From Sporosarcina obsidiansis (GTDB lineage: Bacteria > Bacillota > Bacilli > Bacillales_A > Planococcaceae): a stretch of 64,000 nt of DNA. The notes beneath the pieces are model-generated. The model ran no database searches and had not been told where the DNA came from. It was given only the letters and a program-made list of their open reading frames with translations. The stretch is taken from the NCBI RefSeq assembly GCF_009651005.1, contig NZ_WHVW01000002.1, positions 124,001 to 188,000 on the forward strand, given 5' to 3'. Below are positions 9,403 to 18,721 of this stretch, piece by piece; position 1 is the stretch's first letter; the number at the start of each line of letters is the position of its first letter. Both the position numbers and the translations under genes were made by a program.

Positions 9403-11019
9403 TCACCCTCCCAAACCGAAACGCTGTGCAATTCGAGCCAGACGATCTCCGAATAACCGTTGTGCAAGTCCTGACTTGAATGCCAAAAATCCATAAATCG
9501 CCATGCCGACTCCCGTACCGATAAGTACATACAATAATGCCTGCCAACGACCAACCGGCACATGTAAAGCGTTCAATCCTTTACTAGTTAGCCAAACACC
9601 TAAGAACATGATTGCATTGAAGATCAGGATTAGGATCAAACGTCTGATCACCATTTGGGATTTATAGTTCAATACCCTTTTAATGACCAATAAATTGATA
9701 CAGACAGCTGTTGCATAGCCAATCGCTGTAGCTGCTATCGCTCCATTTGTCTCGAACAACTTAATCAGCGGAATATTAATGACCATCTTAACCAATAATC
9801 CTAGTAACGAAGTGAAGACGATCCATTTATGATGATCAATACCTTGCAAAATTGCTGCTGTCACCGTGAACATGGCAAACAGGATGGCGACGGGTGCATA
9901 GGAAGCAAGCACTCCTGCTCCCGCAACGTCGTATTCATATAGAAACTGATACACTTCATCGTTCAACACGATGAGTCCGATGACCATCGGGATCGTCAAG
10001 AACAACATGATCTGGTAGGTTTGATCTAACGACCGAGTAATTCCCTTCTGATCGTTTTTCGTGTAATAGCTCGTAATGATGGAAATGAGTGCCATTGAAA
10101 ATCCTGTGGCAACCATGACGGGAATCATCACCACTTTATGCGTTAGAAAGTTCAACTTTGTTAAATACAAATCCGATACACTTGCCAAACCAATTGATTT
10201 CATCGCACCATTAAAAGTGACCATATCGACAAATTGATAGAGTGGATTGATGGTACCTACTAGAACGAACGGCAAAACGTAAGCGAGCACTTCCGTATAA
10301 ATTTGACGAAGCGAAACGGAACTCGCCGGTGGACTATTTGACAATAAATAATTAAATTCATCGCGATACTTTTTCCAGTAATAATACAGACTCCATAGTC
10401 CTGCTAGCGCACCGATAAATGCAGCGAACACTGCAAATTGGACCGCTATTTTTGGAGATAACCCTAGCACATTGACAACAATAAACGCACCTACAAGTAC
10501 TACGGCAATCCGCACAATCTGTTCTAATAATTGAGAAACAGAAGTGGGTTCAAATTTTTGATAACCTTGCAGAAATCCACGACCGATACTAAGTAAAGGA
10601 ACAGCAAGCAAGGCAAAACTCACCCAACGAATGACGGTTGAAATATCTTGCACAGTGAAAATTTGTTCCTCATCTTTTATAACCAGCCCTGCGATTGGAG
10701 TTGCCAAGAGATAGAGAGCAAGAAACGACAGCACGCCCGTTAAAGACATGACAACCATTCCCGATTTCATCAACTTTCGTCCTGTCGCATAATCCCCTAA
10801 AGCATTATATTTCGAAACGAACTTCGAGATGGCCAAAGGAGCTCCAGAAACTGCCACTGCAAGAGCCAAGTTATAAGGTATGTAAGCATATTGATAGAGA
10901 CCGACACTTTTTTCTCCAACAATCGCATAAAACGGAATTACATAAAGCAAACCGAGTGCCTTTGACAAAAATAAACCAATAGTTAGAATTGCCGTACCTT
11001 TAATTAAATTCGATGCCAT
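9403..11019 (-). CDS. ytgP: MurJ/YtgP-like lipid II flippase, MOP superfamily
   Basis: A 538-residue polytopic protein with about 14 membrane segments. The polysaccharide-biosynthesis/MATE-like N-terminus is ASNLIKGTAILTIGLFLSKA. Basic loops (KFVSKYNALGDYATGRKLMK) and GRGFLQGYQKFEPTSVSQLL are typical of the YtgP/Amj-partner flippase group. B. subtilis YtgP (MurJ) moves lipid-linked peptidoglycan precursor across the membrane. It is followed closely by the RsuA-type gene. Confidence 0.88.
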   Translation of the reverse strand: MASNLIKGTAILTIGLFLSKALGLLYVIPFYAIVGEKSVGLYQYAYIPYNLALAVAVSGAPLAISKFVSKYNALGDYATGRKLMKSGMVVMSLTGVLSFLALYLLATPIAGLVIKDEEQIFTVQDISTVIRWVSFALLAVPLLSIGRGFLQGYQKFEPTSVSQLLEQIVRIAVVLVGAFIVVNVLGLSPKIAVQFAVFAAFIGALAGLWSLYYYWKKYRDEFNYLLSNSPPASSVSLRQIYTEVLAYVLPFVLVGTINPLYQFVDMVTFNGAMKSIGLASVSDLYLTKLNFLTHKVVMIPVMVATGFSMALISIITSYYTKNDQKGITRSLDQTYQIMLFLTIPMVIGLIVLNDEVYQFLYEYDVAGAGVLASYAPVAILFAMFTVTAAILQGIDHHKWIVFTSLLGLLVKMVINIPLIKLFETNGAIAATAIGYATAVCINLLVIKRVLNYKSQMVIRRLILILIFNAIMFLGVWLTSKGLNALHVPVGRWQALLYVLIGTGVGMAIYGFLAFKSGLAQRLFGDRLARIAQRFGLGG

Positions 11020-11118
11020 AATTTAAATCCTTCCATTTCTAAATAGCTATCTTACAGTTTACCCCTCGGCTCGCGATTGTACAATCTTTAACTTAATTCA
11101 GCAGGAAACCAACTTGGT

Positions 11119-11126
11119 GGTATAAT
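11119..11126 (+). promoter_or_regulatory. Extended -10 element of ytfP
   Basis: The context TGGTATAAT gives a TG-extended consensus -10, about 35 nt before the start codon. No good -35 is seen at 17 nt, which the extended -10 may compensate. Confidence 0.55.
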
Positions 11127-11159
11127 AAAAATCAAAACGAATGAAAGCGTGGTTCTAGT

Positions 11160-12413
11160 ATGTATGATGTAATTGTGATCGGCGGCGGCCCTTCCGGATT
11201 AATGGCTTCTATTGCGGCAGCCGAACAAAACAAGCGGGTGTTATTGCTTGAAAAGGGACGCAAACTCGGCAATAAACTAGCCATTTCAGGCGGTGGCCGA
11301 TGCAACGTCACAAATCGCCTGTCTCAAGAAGAAATCATTAAGCATATTCCCGGAAATGGGAGATTCCTTTATGGACCATTTTCCGTCTTCAACAATCAAG
11401 ACATTATTCAATTTTTCGAAGGCTTAGGCGTTCCGTTAAAAGAAGAAGATCATGGACGAATGTTCCCTGTCTCCAATAAAGCAAAAGATGTCGTCAACGC
11501 CTTATTGAATCAAATGGACGCACTTGGCGTAGAAGTTCGTTTGGATAGCCGAGTACAAAAATTGCTTATGAATGATGAAAAGATCCTCGGCGTTCGTTTA
11601 GATGATGGCGAAGAGTTGAGAGCCAACGCTGTCATCGTAGCGGTTGGAGGCAAAGCAGTTCCTCAAACAGGTAGTACAGGAGACGGCTATCCTTGGGCTG
11701 AGCGTGCGGGTCATACCATAACGGAACTCTACCCAACGGAAGTTCCCTTGTTATCACGCGAACCTTTTATCCTCTCAAAAGAACTACAGGGTCTCGCGTT
11801 GCGCGATGTCAAAGTGTCCGTTTTGAATAAAAAAGGGAAGACACTCGTCACCCATCAAATGGACATGCTATTTACCCATTTCGGACTGAGCGGCCCAGCG
11901 ATCTTACGCTGTAGTCAATATGTAGTCAAGGAACAAATGAAAAATGGAAAACAACCTGTACTTTTGCAAATCGACTCTGTTCCGGATCAGCACGAAGAGC
12001 AACTTACACAATCTATAGCAAAGCTTTTAAAAGAAGAGTCGAAGAAACAAGTGAAGACTTCGTTAAAAGGAATAGTACCAGAGCGATGGCTTTTATTTTT
12101 ATTACATCAAGCAGAGGTTTCCGAAACTGAAGTTGGTGCAGAAATCAAAATGGAATCCATACGCAAACTGGCTAAACTACTCAAGACTTTCCCTGTACAC
12201 ATTACGGGAACACAACCAATCGAAAAAGCGTTCGTTACAGGAGGCGGCGTGTCTGTAAAAGAAATCGAACCGAAGACCATGGCATCGCGAAAAAAATCAG
12301 GTCTCTACTTCTGCGGGGAAATTCTTGATATTCACGGTTACACGGGTGGATATAATATTACAGCTGCGCTAGTCACGGGTAGATTAGCCGGGATGAACGC
12401 TGGGTTACTTTAA
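11160..12413 (+). CDS. ytfP: HI0933-family flavoprotein (YtfP), NAD(P)/FAD-dependent oxidoreductase
   Basis: A 417-residue protein with the FAD dinucleotide motif [18 protein letters not shown] at the N-terminus, [10 protein letters not shown] (HI0933 signature) at ~43-52, a second GG motif [18 protein letters not shown], and a C-terminal [20 protein letters not shown]. Related proteins include BaiN-type enoyl reductases, but the substrate in Bacillus is not known. It is transcribed alone, convergent with leuS, with which it shares a bidirectional terminator. Confidence 0.88.
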   Translation: MYDVIVIGGGPSGLMASIAAAEQNKRVLLLEKGRKLGNKLAISGGGRCNVTNRLSQEEIIKHIPGNGRFLYGPFSVFNNQDIIQFFEGLGVPLKEEDHGRMFPVSNKAKDVVNALLNQMDALGVEVRLDSRVQKLLMNDEKILGVRLDDGEELRANAVIVAVGGKAVPQTGSTGDGYPWAERAGHTITELYPTEVPLLSREPFILSKELQGLALRDVKVSVLNKKGKTLVTHQMDMLFTHFGLSGPAILRCSQYVVKEQMKNGKQPVLLQIDSVPDQHEEQLTQSIAKLLKEESKKQVKTSLKGIVPERWLLFLLHQAEVSETEVGAEIKMESIRKLAKLLKTFPVHITGTQPIEKAFVTGGGVSVKEIEPKTMASRKKSGLYFCGEILDIHGYTGGYNITAALVTGRLAGMNAGLL

Positions 12414-12456
12414 TTTAAAGTTTTAAGAGCATATTACTAACATACAAAACTAAAAT

Positions 12457-12490
12457 AAGCCGGTCAGAGAGCTGCTCTCTGACCGACTTT
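12457..12490. terminator. Bidirectional terminator shared by ytfP and leuS
   Basis: AAGCCGGTCAGAGAGC pairs with GCTCTCTGACCGACTTTT in a long near-perfect stem between the convergent stop codons. Confidence 0.88.
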
Positions 12491-12498
12491 TATTCGAT

Positions 12499-14916
12499 TT
12501 ACCCGATAGCTACAATATTCACCAAACGACCAGGTATCGCTATGATTTTCTTTAATTCCTTACCATCCATCCACTGCTTTACATCATCATTCTCTAAAGC
12601 TGCCTGTTCCAACTCTTCTTTTGTACTATCCTTTGAAACAGTGATTTTCGCACGGATCTTCCCATTGATCTGTACCGCAACTTCTACCGTGTCATCGGAT
12701 AATTTCGTCTCATCATACGTTGGCCACTGTGCATAGGCAACCGTGTCTGTGTGACCGAGTTTCGACCAAAGCTCTTCTGCCAAGTGAGGCGTAATCGGGG
12801 AAATCAATAAAATGAATCCTTCAATATACGCTTTCGGCAATTTATCCGCTTTATAGCAATCATTGATGAACACCATCATTTGTGAGATCGCTGTATTGTT
12901 ACGCATCGCTTCAAAATCCTCAGTGACTTTCTTAACAGTCTGGTTATACACCTTCTCCAACGGTCCGCCAGTTTCATCTGTCAATTTATCCGTCAATGAA
13001 TCATCTTCATTGACTAATAAACGCCATATCCGATCTAAGAAACGACGTGACCCATCCAAGCCGTTTGTCGACCATTCTTTTGAAGCATCTAACGGTCCCA
13101 TAAACATTTCATACAGGCGTAATGTATCGGCTCCGTGTGAATGAACGATATCGTCAGGATTAATGACGTTCCCTAGAGATTTAGACATTTTCACATGCCC
13201 TTCTCCTAAAATCATGCCTTGGTTAAAGAGCTTTTGGAATGGCTCTTTCGTCTGCACGACACCGATATCGTATAATACTTTGTGCCAGAAACGAGCGTAC
13301 AATAAGTGTAGAACTGCATGCTCTGCTCCCCCTACGTAAATATCGACCGGCAGCCAGCGTTCAGCCAATTCAGGATCAATAATCATTTCGTCGTTATTTG
13401 GATCAATATAACGCAAGTAATACCAACAGCTTCCTGCCCATTGCGGCATGGTATTCGTTTCACGACGACCTTTCATTCCTGTTTCCGGATCGACGACATT
13501 CACCCATTCTTCAATATTCGCAAGTGGTGATTCACCTGTTCCGCTTGGTTTAATATTGTCCGTCACCGGCAACATCAAAGGTAACTCAGATTCATCAACT
13601 GTCGTCATCGTGCCATCTTCCCAATGAATAACAGGAATCGGCTCGCCCCAATAACGTTGACGTGAGAACAACCAGTCACGTAAACGATACGTGATCTTCC
13701 GTTCGCCCGTCCCTTGCTTCTCAAACCATTCAATCGACTTCGTAATCGCTTCATCTTTCCCTAATCCATTCAAGAAATCAGAATTGACATGATCACCGTC
13801 ACCTGTATAGGCTTCTTCCGATACATCTCCACCTGCCACGACTTCCACAATCGGCAAATCAAACGTCTTAGCAAATTCATAATCCCGTTCGTCATGTGCC
13901 GGAACCGCCATAATCGCACCCGTTCCATAGGAGGCCAAGACATAGTCCGCAATCCAGATCGGCATTTTCTCGCCACTTGCAGGATTGATCGCATAAGCAC
14001 CTGTAAATACGCCCGTTTTATCTTTAGCTAAGTCCGTGCGTTCCAGATCACTCTTTGATTTCACGGTATCAATATACTGTTCCACTGCTTGTCGTTGCGC
14101 ATCTGTCGTAATCTTATCTACCAATTTATGCTCAGGAGCAAGAACCGCATACGTCGCACCGAAGATTGTATCAGGTCGTGTCGTGAACGCTTCAAAAGAA
14201 AGATCAGTGTCTGCGATTTCGAATGTCAACTGTGCACCTTCTGACCGACCAATCCAGTTACGTTGCATATCTTTTAAACTTTCTGGCCAATCAAGATCAT
14301 CCAAATCTTCCAATAAACGATCTGCATATTCCGTAATGCGTAGAACCCATTGGCGCATCGGTCGGCGCTCTACCGGGTGATTGCCTCGTTCAGATAATCC
14401 GTCAATTACTTCTTCATTCGCCAAAACTGTCCCGAGTGCCGGGCACCAGTTGACCGGTACTTCATCAATATAGGCAAGTCCTCGTTTATAAAGCTGAATA
14501 AAAATCCATTGTGTCCATTTATAATAGCTTGGATCTGTTGTGTTAATTTCACGATCCCAGTCATAAGAGAAACCAAGTTCTTGCATTTGACGCTTGAACG
14601 TCGCAATGTTCTTCGCAGTGAATTCTGCTGGGTCATTTCCTGTATCGATCGCATACTGTTCAGCAGGCAATCCGAACGCATCCCATCCCATTGGGTGCAG
14701 GACATTATAACCTTGCTTACGTTTAAACGCACTCAAAATATCTGTCGCAATATAGCCAAGAGGATGTCCGACATGGAGACCTGCGCCGGACGGGTACGGA
14801 AACATATCTAAAGCGTAAAACTTTGGCTTGGCCGGGTCATTAATCATTTTATATGTCTTGTTGTCGTCCCAATACTTCTGCCATTTTTCTTCAATTTGCA
14901 CGTGTTTGTAACTCAT
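12499..14916 (-). CDS. leuS: Leucyl-tRNA synthetase
   Basis: A class I synthetase, 805 residues from ATG 14916, which follows GGAGG and gives the family start [16 protein letters not shown]. Visible motifs: [16 protein letters not shown] (HIGH), a large CP1 editing domain with [22 protein letters not shown] [11 protein letters not shown], and [10 protein letters not shown] (KMSKS). The frame stays open 44 codons further up to 15048, but that part is the T-box leader and is not protein. Charging of tRNA-Leu controls expression through the leader. Confidence 0.97.
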   Translation of the reverse strand: MSYKHVQIEEKWQKYWDDNKTYKMINDPAKPKFYALDMFPYPSGAGLHVGHPLGYIATDILSAFKRKQGYNVLHPMGWDAFGLPAEQYAIDTGNDPAEFTAKNIATFKRQMQELGFSYDWDREINTTDPSYYKWTQWIFIQLYKRGLAYIDEVPVNWCPALGTVLANEEVIDGLSERGNHPVERRPMRQWVLRITEYADRLLEDLDDLDWPESLKDMQRNWIGRSEGAQLTFEIADTDLSFEAFTTRPDTIFGATYAVLAPEHKLVDKITTDAQRQAVEQYIDTVKSKSDLERTDLAKDKTGVFTGAYAINPASGEKMPIWIADYVLASYGTGAIMAVPAHDERDYEFAKTFDLPIVEVVAGGDVSEEAYTGDGDHVNSDFLNGLGKDEAITKSIEWFEKQGTGERKITYRLRDWLFSRQRYWGEPIPVIHWEDGTMTTVDESELPLMLPVTDNIKPSGTGESPLANIEEWVNVVDPETGMKGRRETNTMPQWAGSCWYYLRYIDPNNDEMIIDPELAERWLPVDIYVGGAEHAVLHLLYARFWHKVLYDIGVVQTKEPFQKLFNQGMILGEGHVKMSKSLGNVINPDDIVHSHGADTLRLYEMFMGPLDASKEWSTNGLDGSRRFLDRIWRLLVNEDDSLTDKLTDETGGPLEKVYNQTVKKVTEDFEAMRNNTAISQMMVFINDCYKADKLPKAYIEGFILLISPITPHLAEELWSKLGHTDTVAYAQWPTYDETKLSDDTVEVAVQINGKIRAKITVSKDSTKEELEQAALENDDVKQWMDGKELKKIIAIPGRLVNIVAIG

Positions 14917-14942
14917 CTGAAAATTCCTCCAATTCAAATAAA

Positions 14943-14974
14943 AAGACTCTCGTCCCTTTATAAAGGGACGAGAG
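14943..14974 (-). terminator. T-box-controlled attenuator terminator
   Basis: A 28-nt perfect palindrome, CTCTCGTCCCTTTA and its complement, followed on the minus strand by a run of T residues before the leuS ribosome binding site. Confidence 0.93.
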
Positions 14975-15182
14975 CCAATATAGCTTCCCGCGGTACCACC
15001 CAAATTGACGGATTTACCCGTCCAACTTGATTCCTTAACGCGGATCACGGTATTAGTTACGTTAGTTCACCAATACAGGCTCACAGGCGAGTTCCTTCTT
15101 CGTTTATACAGACTTGCACCAATCGTCTGCTCTCTAGAAATAAGCGGTAGAAGTACTAATCCTATTCAAAGCCTTCATTATT
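14945..15182 (-). ncRNA. T-box leader of leuS (tRNA-Leu sensing)
   Basis: On the minus strand: an AGTA box near 15150, an AGAGAG motif followed by TTGGTGCAAG (distal stem I), then GAACTCGCC...GAG with specifier CTC (Leu) at 15089-15091. The antiterminator T-box GGTGGTACCGCGG occupies 14988-15000. The competing terminator stem CTCTCGTCCC/GGGACGAGAG is at 14947-14974 with a T run after it. Uncharged tRNA-Leu should stabilise the antiterminator and switch leuS on. Confidence 0.95.
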
Positions 15183-15188
15183 TTCTTC

Positions 15189-15217
15189 AGTTTACCCGAA
15201 TCCCGTATTGAATACAA
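15189..15217 (-). promoter_or_regulatory. Sigma-A promoter of the leuS T-box transcript
   Basis: TTGTAT (15212-15217), a 17-nt spacer, and TAAACT (15189-15194) on the minus strand. The implied start near 15182 is just upstream of stem I of the T-box. Confidence 0.6.
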
Positions 15218-15323
15218 GTCTTCCCTGTAGCTTTTTGTCGTATACATGCAAGTTAGATTGGTTTTTGTATGATTTATAATCGTTACACGTGGTACAATGT
15301 CTGTTGTAAAGGAGCTGGCTACG

Positions 15324-16283
15324 ATGATTCAATCAAACTTTCCGTTCCCTAGCGAAGGGAAACGGTATCATACATGGTCTCGACATTTAAAGGATACATT
15401 CGGATGCAAAATTGCGAAAGTAGCACTAGATGCAGGATTTGATTGTCCCAATCGTGACGGTACAGTCGCGCATGGTGGCTGTACATTTTGCAGTGTTGCG
15501 GGTTCCGGAGATTTCGCCGGAGACCGGGTTGACGCAATAGATGTGCAATTCACGGAAATTAAGGAACGATCACAAAGGAAATGGAAAGACGCGAAATATA
15601 TGGCCTATTTCCAAGCCTACACAAATACCCACGCTCCCCTCCCTGTACTTAAAGAAAAATTTGAAGCTGCTTTAGCACAAGAAGGGGTTGTCGCCCTCTC
15701 GATCGCTACCCGTCCAGATTGTCTCCCGGATGACGTTGTAGAATATTTGGCAGAATTAAATGAGCGAACGTACCTGTGGGTTGAGCTTGGTTTACAAACC
15801 GTTCATGAATCCACTGCTAAATTGGTGAACCGTGCGCATGATTTTGAGTGTTACAAAGAAGGCGTGGATAAACTGCGGAAACATGGGATTCGTATTTGCA
15901 GTCATATTATTAATGGCTTGCCTGGCGAAACAGAAGAAATGATGATGGAAACAGCACAAGCTGTGGCGAAGCTTGATGTACAAGGAATTAAAATTCATTT
16001 GCTTCATTTGTTAAAAGGAACACCAATGGTCAAGCAGTATGAAAAAGGAAAGCTGGAATTTCTGACGAAAGAAGCCTATATCAATCTGGTGGTGGATCAG
16101 CTAGAGATTATGCCACCTGAGATGATTGTTCACCGCATTACTGGAGACGGACCCATCGATCTATTGATAGGACCTATGTGGAGTGTTACGAAATGGGAAG
16201 TGCTGAATGGCATTGATGCGGAACTCGAAAGAAGAGACAGTTGGCAAGGGAAAAAGTATTTGCATGAGGTGAATATCGATTGA
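15324..16283 (+). CDS. ytqA: TIGR01212-type radical SAM protein (YtqA)
   Basis: Start at ATG 15324 behind AAAGGAG at a 9-nt spacing; an in-frame ATG at 15297 lies before that site. The ~319 residues carry an iron-sulfur motif in GFDCPNRDGTVAHGGCTFCS, with Cys spacing C-x11-C-x2-C rather than the classical CxxxCxxC, as in this family. ATRPDCLPDDVVEYLAEL and VELGLQTVHEST follow. The reaction is not known from sequence. The stop overlaps the TTG start of ytqB by 4 nt. Confidence 0.88.
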   Translation: MIQSNFPFPSEGKRYHTWSRHLKDTFGCKIAKVALDAGFDCPNRDGTVAHGGCTFCSVAGSGDFAGDRVDAIDVQFTEIKERSQRKWKDAKYMAYFQAYTNTHAPLPVLKEKFEAALAQEGVVALSIATRPDCLPDDVVEYLAELNERTYLWVELGLQTVHESTAKLVNRAHDFECYKEGVDKLRKHGIRICSHIINGLPGETEEMMMETAQAVAKLDVQGIKIHLLHLLKGTPMVKQYEKGKLEFLTKEAYINLVVDQLEIMPPEMIVHRITGDGPIDLLIGPMWSVTKWEVLNGIDAELERRDSWQGKKYLHEVNID

Positions 16284-16879
16284 CAGAGATTTTATTGCAC
16301 CGCGTACTGCCAATCGCAAAACGACTCATTTCAGAACGAGTACAACTAGGAGAGACAGTGGTCGACGCAACGGCAGGCAATGGGAATGATACGTTGTTCT
16401 TAGCTGAATTAGTTGGCGATAATGGAACAGTCTTTGCATTTGACATCCAACAACAAGCACTCGATACGACCAAGCAACATGTGGGATCTTTAGCTGATCG
16501 CGTTTCCTTAATTCTCGATAGCCATGCAAATGTGCAACAGTATGTAAGTGATGAGATTGGTGGCGCCATGTTTAACTTAGGATACTTGCCATACAGTGAC
16601 GATCAAAGTATTATCACTAGGCCTTCATCCACGATTGCCGCACTCGATGCACTTCTCGGCTTACTGAAGAAGTCTGGAATTATTACCATTACAGTTTATG
16701 ATGGGCATGAAGGCGGAAGTGAAGAACGCGATGCTTTACTTGACTATGTGAAAACTTTACATCAAGGCGATGTGCATGCTGTTCGTTATGAATTATTGAA
16801 CCAGAGAAGAAATCCTCCATTTTTAATTGCACTGGAGAAAATGAAAGATTTTACTCAAGTTCGGAAAGTGGATACATAA
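16280..16879 (+). CDS. ytqB: Class I SAM-dependent methyltransferase (YtqB)
   Basis: A 199-residue protein with SAM motif VVDATAGNGNDTLFLAELVG (~27-46), acidic FAFDIQQQAL and MFNLGYLPYSDD. It matches the YtqB family of small Rossmann methyltransferases. The rRNA-methylase annotation often attached to it is by fold and the substrate is unproven. Translation starts at TTG 16280, overlapping the ytqA stop (TTGA), so the two genes are coupled. Confidence 0.86.
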   Translation: MTEILLHRVLPIAKRLISERVQLGETVVDATAGNGNDTLFLAELVGDNGTVFAFDIQQQALDTTKQHVGSLADRVSLILDSHANVQQYVSDEIGGAMFNLGYLPYSDDQSIITRPSSTIAALDALLGLLKKSGIITITVYDGHEGGSEERDALLDYVKTLHQGDVHAVRYELLNQRRNPPFLIALEKMKDFTQVRKVDT

Positions 16880-16897
16880 TAAAAGTAGACATTCTAT

Positions 16898-16936
16898 AAT
16901 CCACTGTGACTTGATAACTCAAGTTACAGTGGATTT
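16898..16936. terminator. Bidirectional terminator between ytqB and the SDR gene
   Basis: AATCCACTGTGACTTGA pairs with TCAAGTTACAGTGGATT, followed by TTC, between convergent stop codons. Confidence 0.85.
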
Positions 16937-16943
16937 TCTACAA

Positions 16944-17675
16944 TTACCAGCCAGTCTGACGAATATCCATAATAGGATCTTCCACGGCAATAAAATCCGT
17001 TTCTTTTATAACACGTAGTAGTTTACTAGCAGTATCTGCGGCTGAGCTCAGCTGTCCTTGTTCTTTGAAGGCAATAAATTTCTCTAGATGAGGAAACTGT
17101 TCATTCGAAGAAGAACGAATCGTCTCTTGCATGCCTGTATCGATAATTCCTGGTGCAATAGATACGATTCCTACCGGATATTTCGCTTGTTGCTGTTCTA
17201 CTGCAATCACTCTTGAAAAATGATCCAATCCAGCCTTTGTTGTGCAATACATAGCCCATCCTTCATATGCACTACGTCCCGCTCCAGACGAGATATTCAA
17301 TATCTTTTTCGCCCCTCGAAATTCTACTAATTCTGCGATAAACGTATTCGATAATTGAATAGGAGCTGTCAAATTCACATGTATTGCATTCTCAATTTCT
17401 CGCGCATTTAGCGAACCTACTAAACCTATTGGATCAATAACACCGGCGTTGTTGATTAAGGTGAACGATTCAGCTTCATTTTGATGACGGTTCACAATAT
17501 CCGTTACCACATTTGAAGCTTTTTCGAAGTTTGTAATATCTACTTCCTGTATTCCTTGCAATCGATCTGGATTTGTTCTGGCCATACCGTAAACAGTCGC
17601 TCCAGATTCGATAAATTGCTTGTAAAGTTCTTGTCCAATACCTTTAGACGCCCCAGTTATAATGACAATCTTCAT
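16944..17675 (-). CDS. SDR oxidoreductase, benzil reductase (YueD)-like
   Basis: A 243-residue classical short-chain dehydrogenase. It shows cofactor motif TGASKGIGQ (9-17), LINNAGV, a catalytic Ser region NISSGAG, and YCTTKAG with Tyr and Lys. ARTNP after beta2 (Arg) favours NADP. The overall pattern fits sepiapterin reductase-like enzymes such as B. subtilis YueD, which forms (S)-benzoin. The physiological substrate is unknown. A 48-residue membrane protein gene lies 17 nt upstream in the same direction. Confidence 0.82.
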   Translation of the reverse strand: MKIVIITGASKGIGQELYKQFIESGATVYGMARTNPDRLQGIQEVDITNFEKASNVVTDIVNRHQNEAESFTLINNAGVIDPIGLVGSLNAREIENAIHVNLTAPIQLSNTFIAELVEFRGAKKILNISSGAGRSAYEGWAMYCTTKAGLDHFSRVIAVEQQQAKYPVGIVSIAPGIIDTGMQETIRSSSNEQFPHLEKFIAFKEQGQLSSAADTASKLLRVIKETDFIAVEDPIMDIRQTGW

Positions 17676-17691
17676 TTACGCACACCTCTTC

Positions 17692-17838
17692 CTACAGTAA
17701 TTGACTGCTGACCATTTCTATATTTTCTTGCGTCATACCAATTGACATTTTGTCCGGTAGTTCGAAAAATAGAATCCAGCAGTATAGTAAAATAGCAACA
17801 ATGATTATGGTCAACAGAATCGTCTGACGCCTATTCAT
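17692..17838 (-). CDS. 48-residue single-span membrane protein
   Basis: ATG 17838 follows AAGGAG with a 9-nt spacing, and the frame runs 48 codons to TAG. The product begins MNRRQTILLTIIIVAILL and continues YCWILFFELPDK, so it has a basic N-terminus, one membrane helix of about 20 residues and a short polar tail. It lies immediately upstream of the SDR gene and is likely co-transcribed with it. I do not recognise the family. The ribosome binding site and membrane signature make a chance frame unlikely. Confidence 0.66.
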   Translation of the reverse strand: MNRRQTILLTIIIVAILLYCWILFFELPDKMSIGMTQENIEMVSSQLL

Positions 17839-17935
17839 TTGGTCACGCTCCTTAAAAATGTTCAGCAATACGTTGTATATTTACTATAGCATATGCATGA
17901 ATACATGAACTGAAGAAATCATTTTATAAACACAA

Positions 17936-17975
17936 ACAGTCCGTCATTCGAATCTTCATGAATGATGGACTGTTC
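17936..17975 (-). terminator. Terminator of the exonuclease/DUF294 operon
   Basis: ACAGTCCGTCATTC pairs with GAATGATGGACTGT just downstream of the DnaQ-like gene. Confidence 0.78.
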
Positions 17976-17983
17976 AGTATGAA

Positions 17984-18649
17984 TCACGATTGGGAAACAA
18001 ATGTATGCGTGCCGCCATTTTTAATACGCAATAAATCAGCAAGTGTCTTGATACCTTGACGATCTAGCTTTTTCAACAATTCCGTGAATACATATGCGGT
18101 GGTGAGAGCGTCACCTAACGCACGATGTCGATCAAAAACTTCTGTTCCAAATATCCGTGCATAGTCTTCTAAATCTTGCTGTTCACTTGCTGGATCCAAA
18201 TAGCGAATTAAATGCATCGTATCAAAAGAGGTCGGAGTTTCAAATGTATAGTTCTGTCGTCCCAGTTCTTTTTTTATCACCATTTCATCAAAGTTCACAT
18301 GGTGCCCTACCCAGCCACCGCTTTTATTTTCTTCTATAAATGCAAAGTATTGTTCAATAGCAGGCAAAGATAAAGGTGCTTGATCGACTTGTGATTGCTG
18401 TATGTTTGTCAGCTTGCTGATTACGGGGGGAATCGCACGTAAAGGATTCACAAATGATTGAAATACCCGATCTGTTACATGGAATCCTTCCACTTGCACC
18501 GCACCAATTTCGATTAGTCTATCATCTGCCCCGATCGCAAAGCCTGTTGTTTCTGTATCGAATACAGTGAAGCTCATTTCTTGTAGTGGCGTATTAAGCT
18601 GCAGAGATTGCTGTAGCTCATAGGTTAACTTTTTCTTCTTCCAAAACAT
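17984..18649 (-). CDS. DnaQ-like 3'-5' exonuclease
   Basis: Start at ATG 18649, preceded by GAGGGGG; 221 residues. The DEDDh exonuclease motifs are visible: FDTETTGF (ExoI, ~30-37), GHHVNFDEMVI (ExoII) and HRALGDALTTA (ExoIII, His and Asp). It is a stand-alone relative of the polymerase III proofreading domain. Its position directly after the CBS/DUF294 gene and the ActP symporter operon is a conserved neighbourhood also found in gammaproteobacteria, so a role linked to that module, not replication, is plausible. Confidence 0.88.
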   Translation of the reverse strand: MFWKKKKLTYELQQSLQLNTPLQEMSFTVFDTETTGFAIGADDRLIEIGAVQVEGFHVTDRVFQSFVNPLRAIPPVISKLTNIQQSQVDQAPLSLPAIEQYFAFIEENKSGGWVGHHVNFDEMVIKKELGRQNYTFETPTSFDTMHLIRYLDPASEQQDLEDYARIFGTEVFDRHRALGDALTTAYVFTELLKKLDRQGIKTLADLLRIKNGGTHTFVSQS

Positions 18650-18721
18650 GATATCTTGCCCCCTCTCTATATACAGTACATTGTGCATAATAAATACATA
18701 GAGACCTTCGTCTATAATAAT

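Noticed and set aside
11041..11160. Riboswitch in front of ytfP
   Set aside because: The spacer is short and has no conserved aptamer-like motif; only an extended -10 is supported.
14917..15048. 44-residue N-terminal extension of LeuS
   Set aside because: It is the translated T-box leader; ATG 14916 has the binding site and the family N-terminus.
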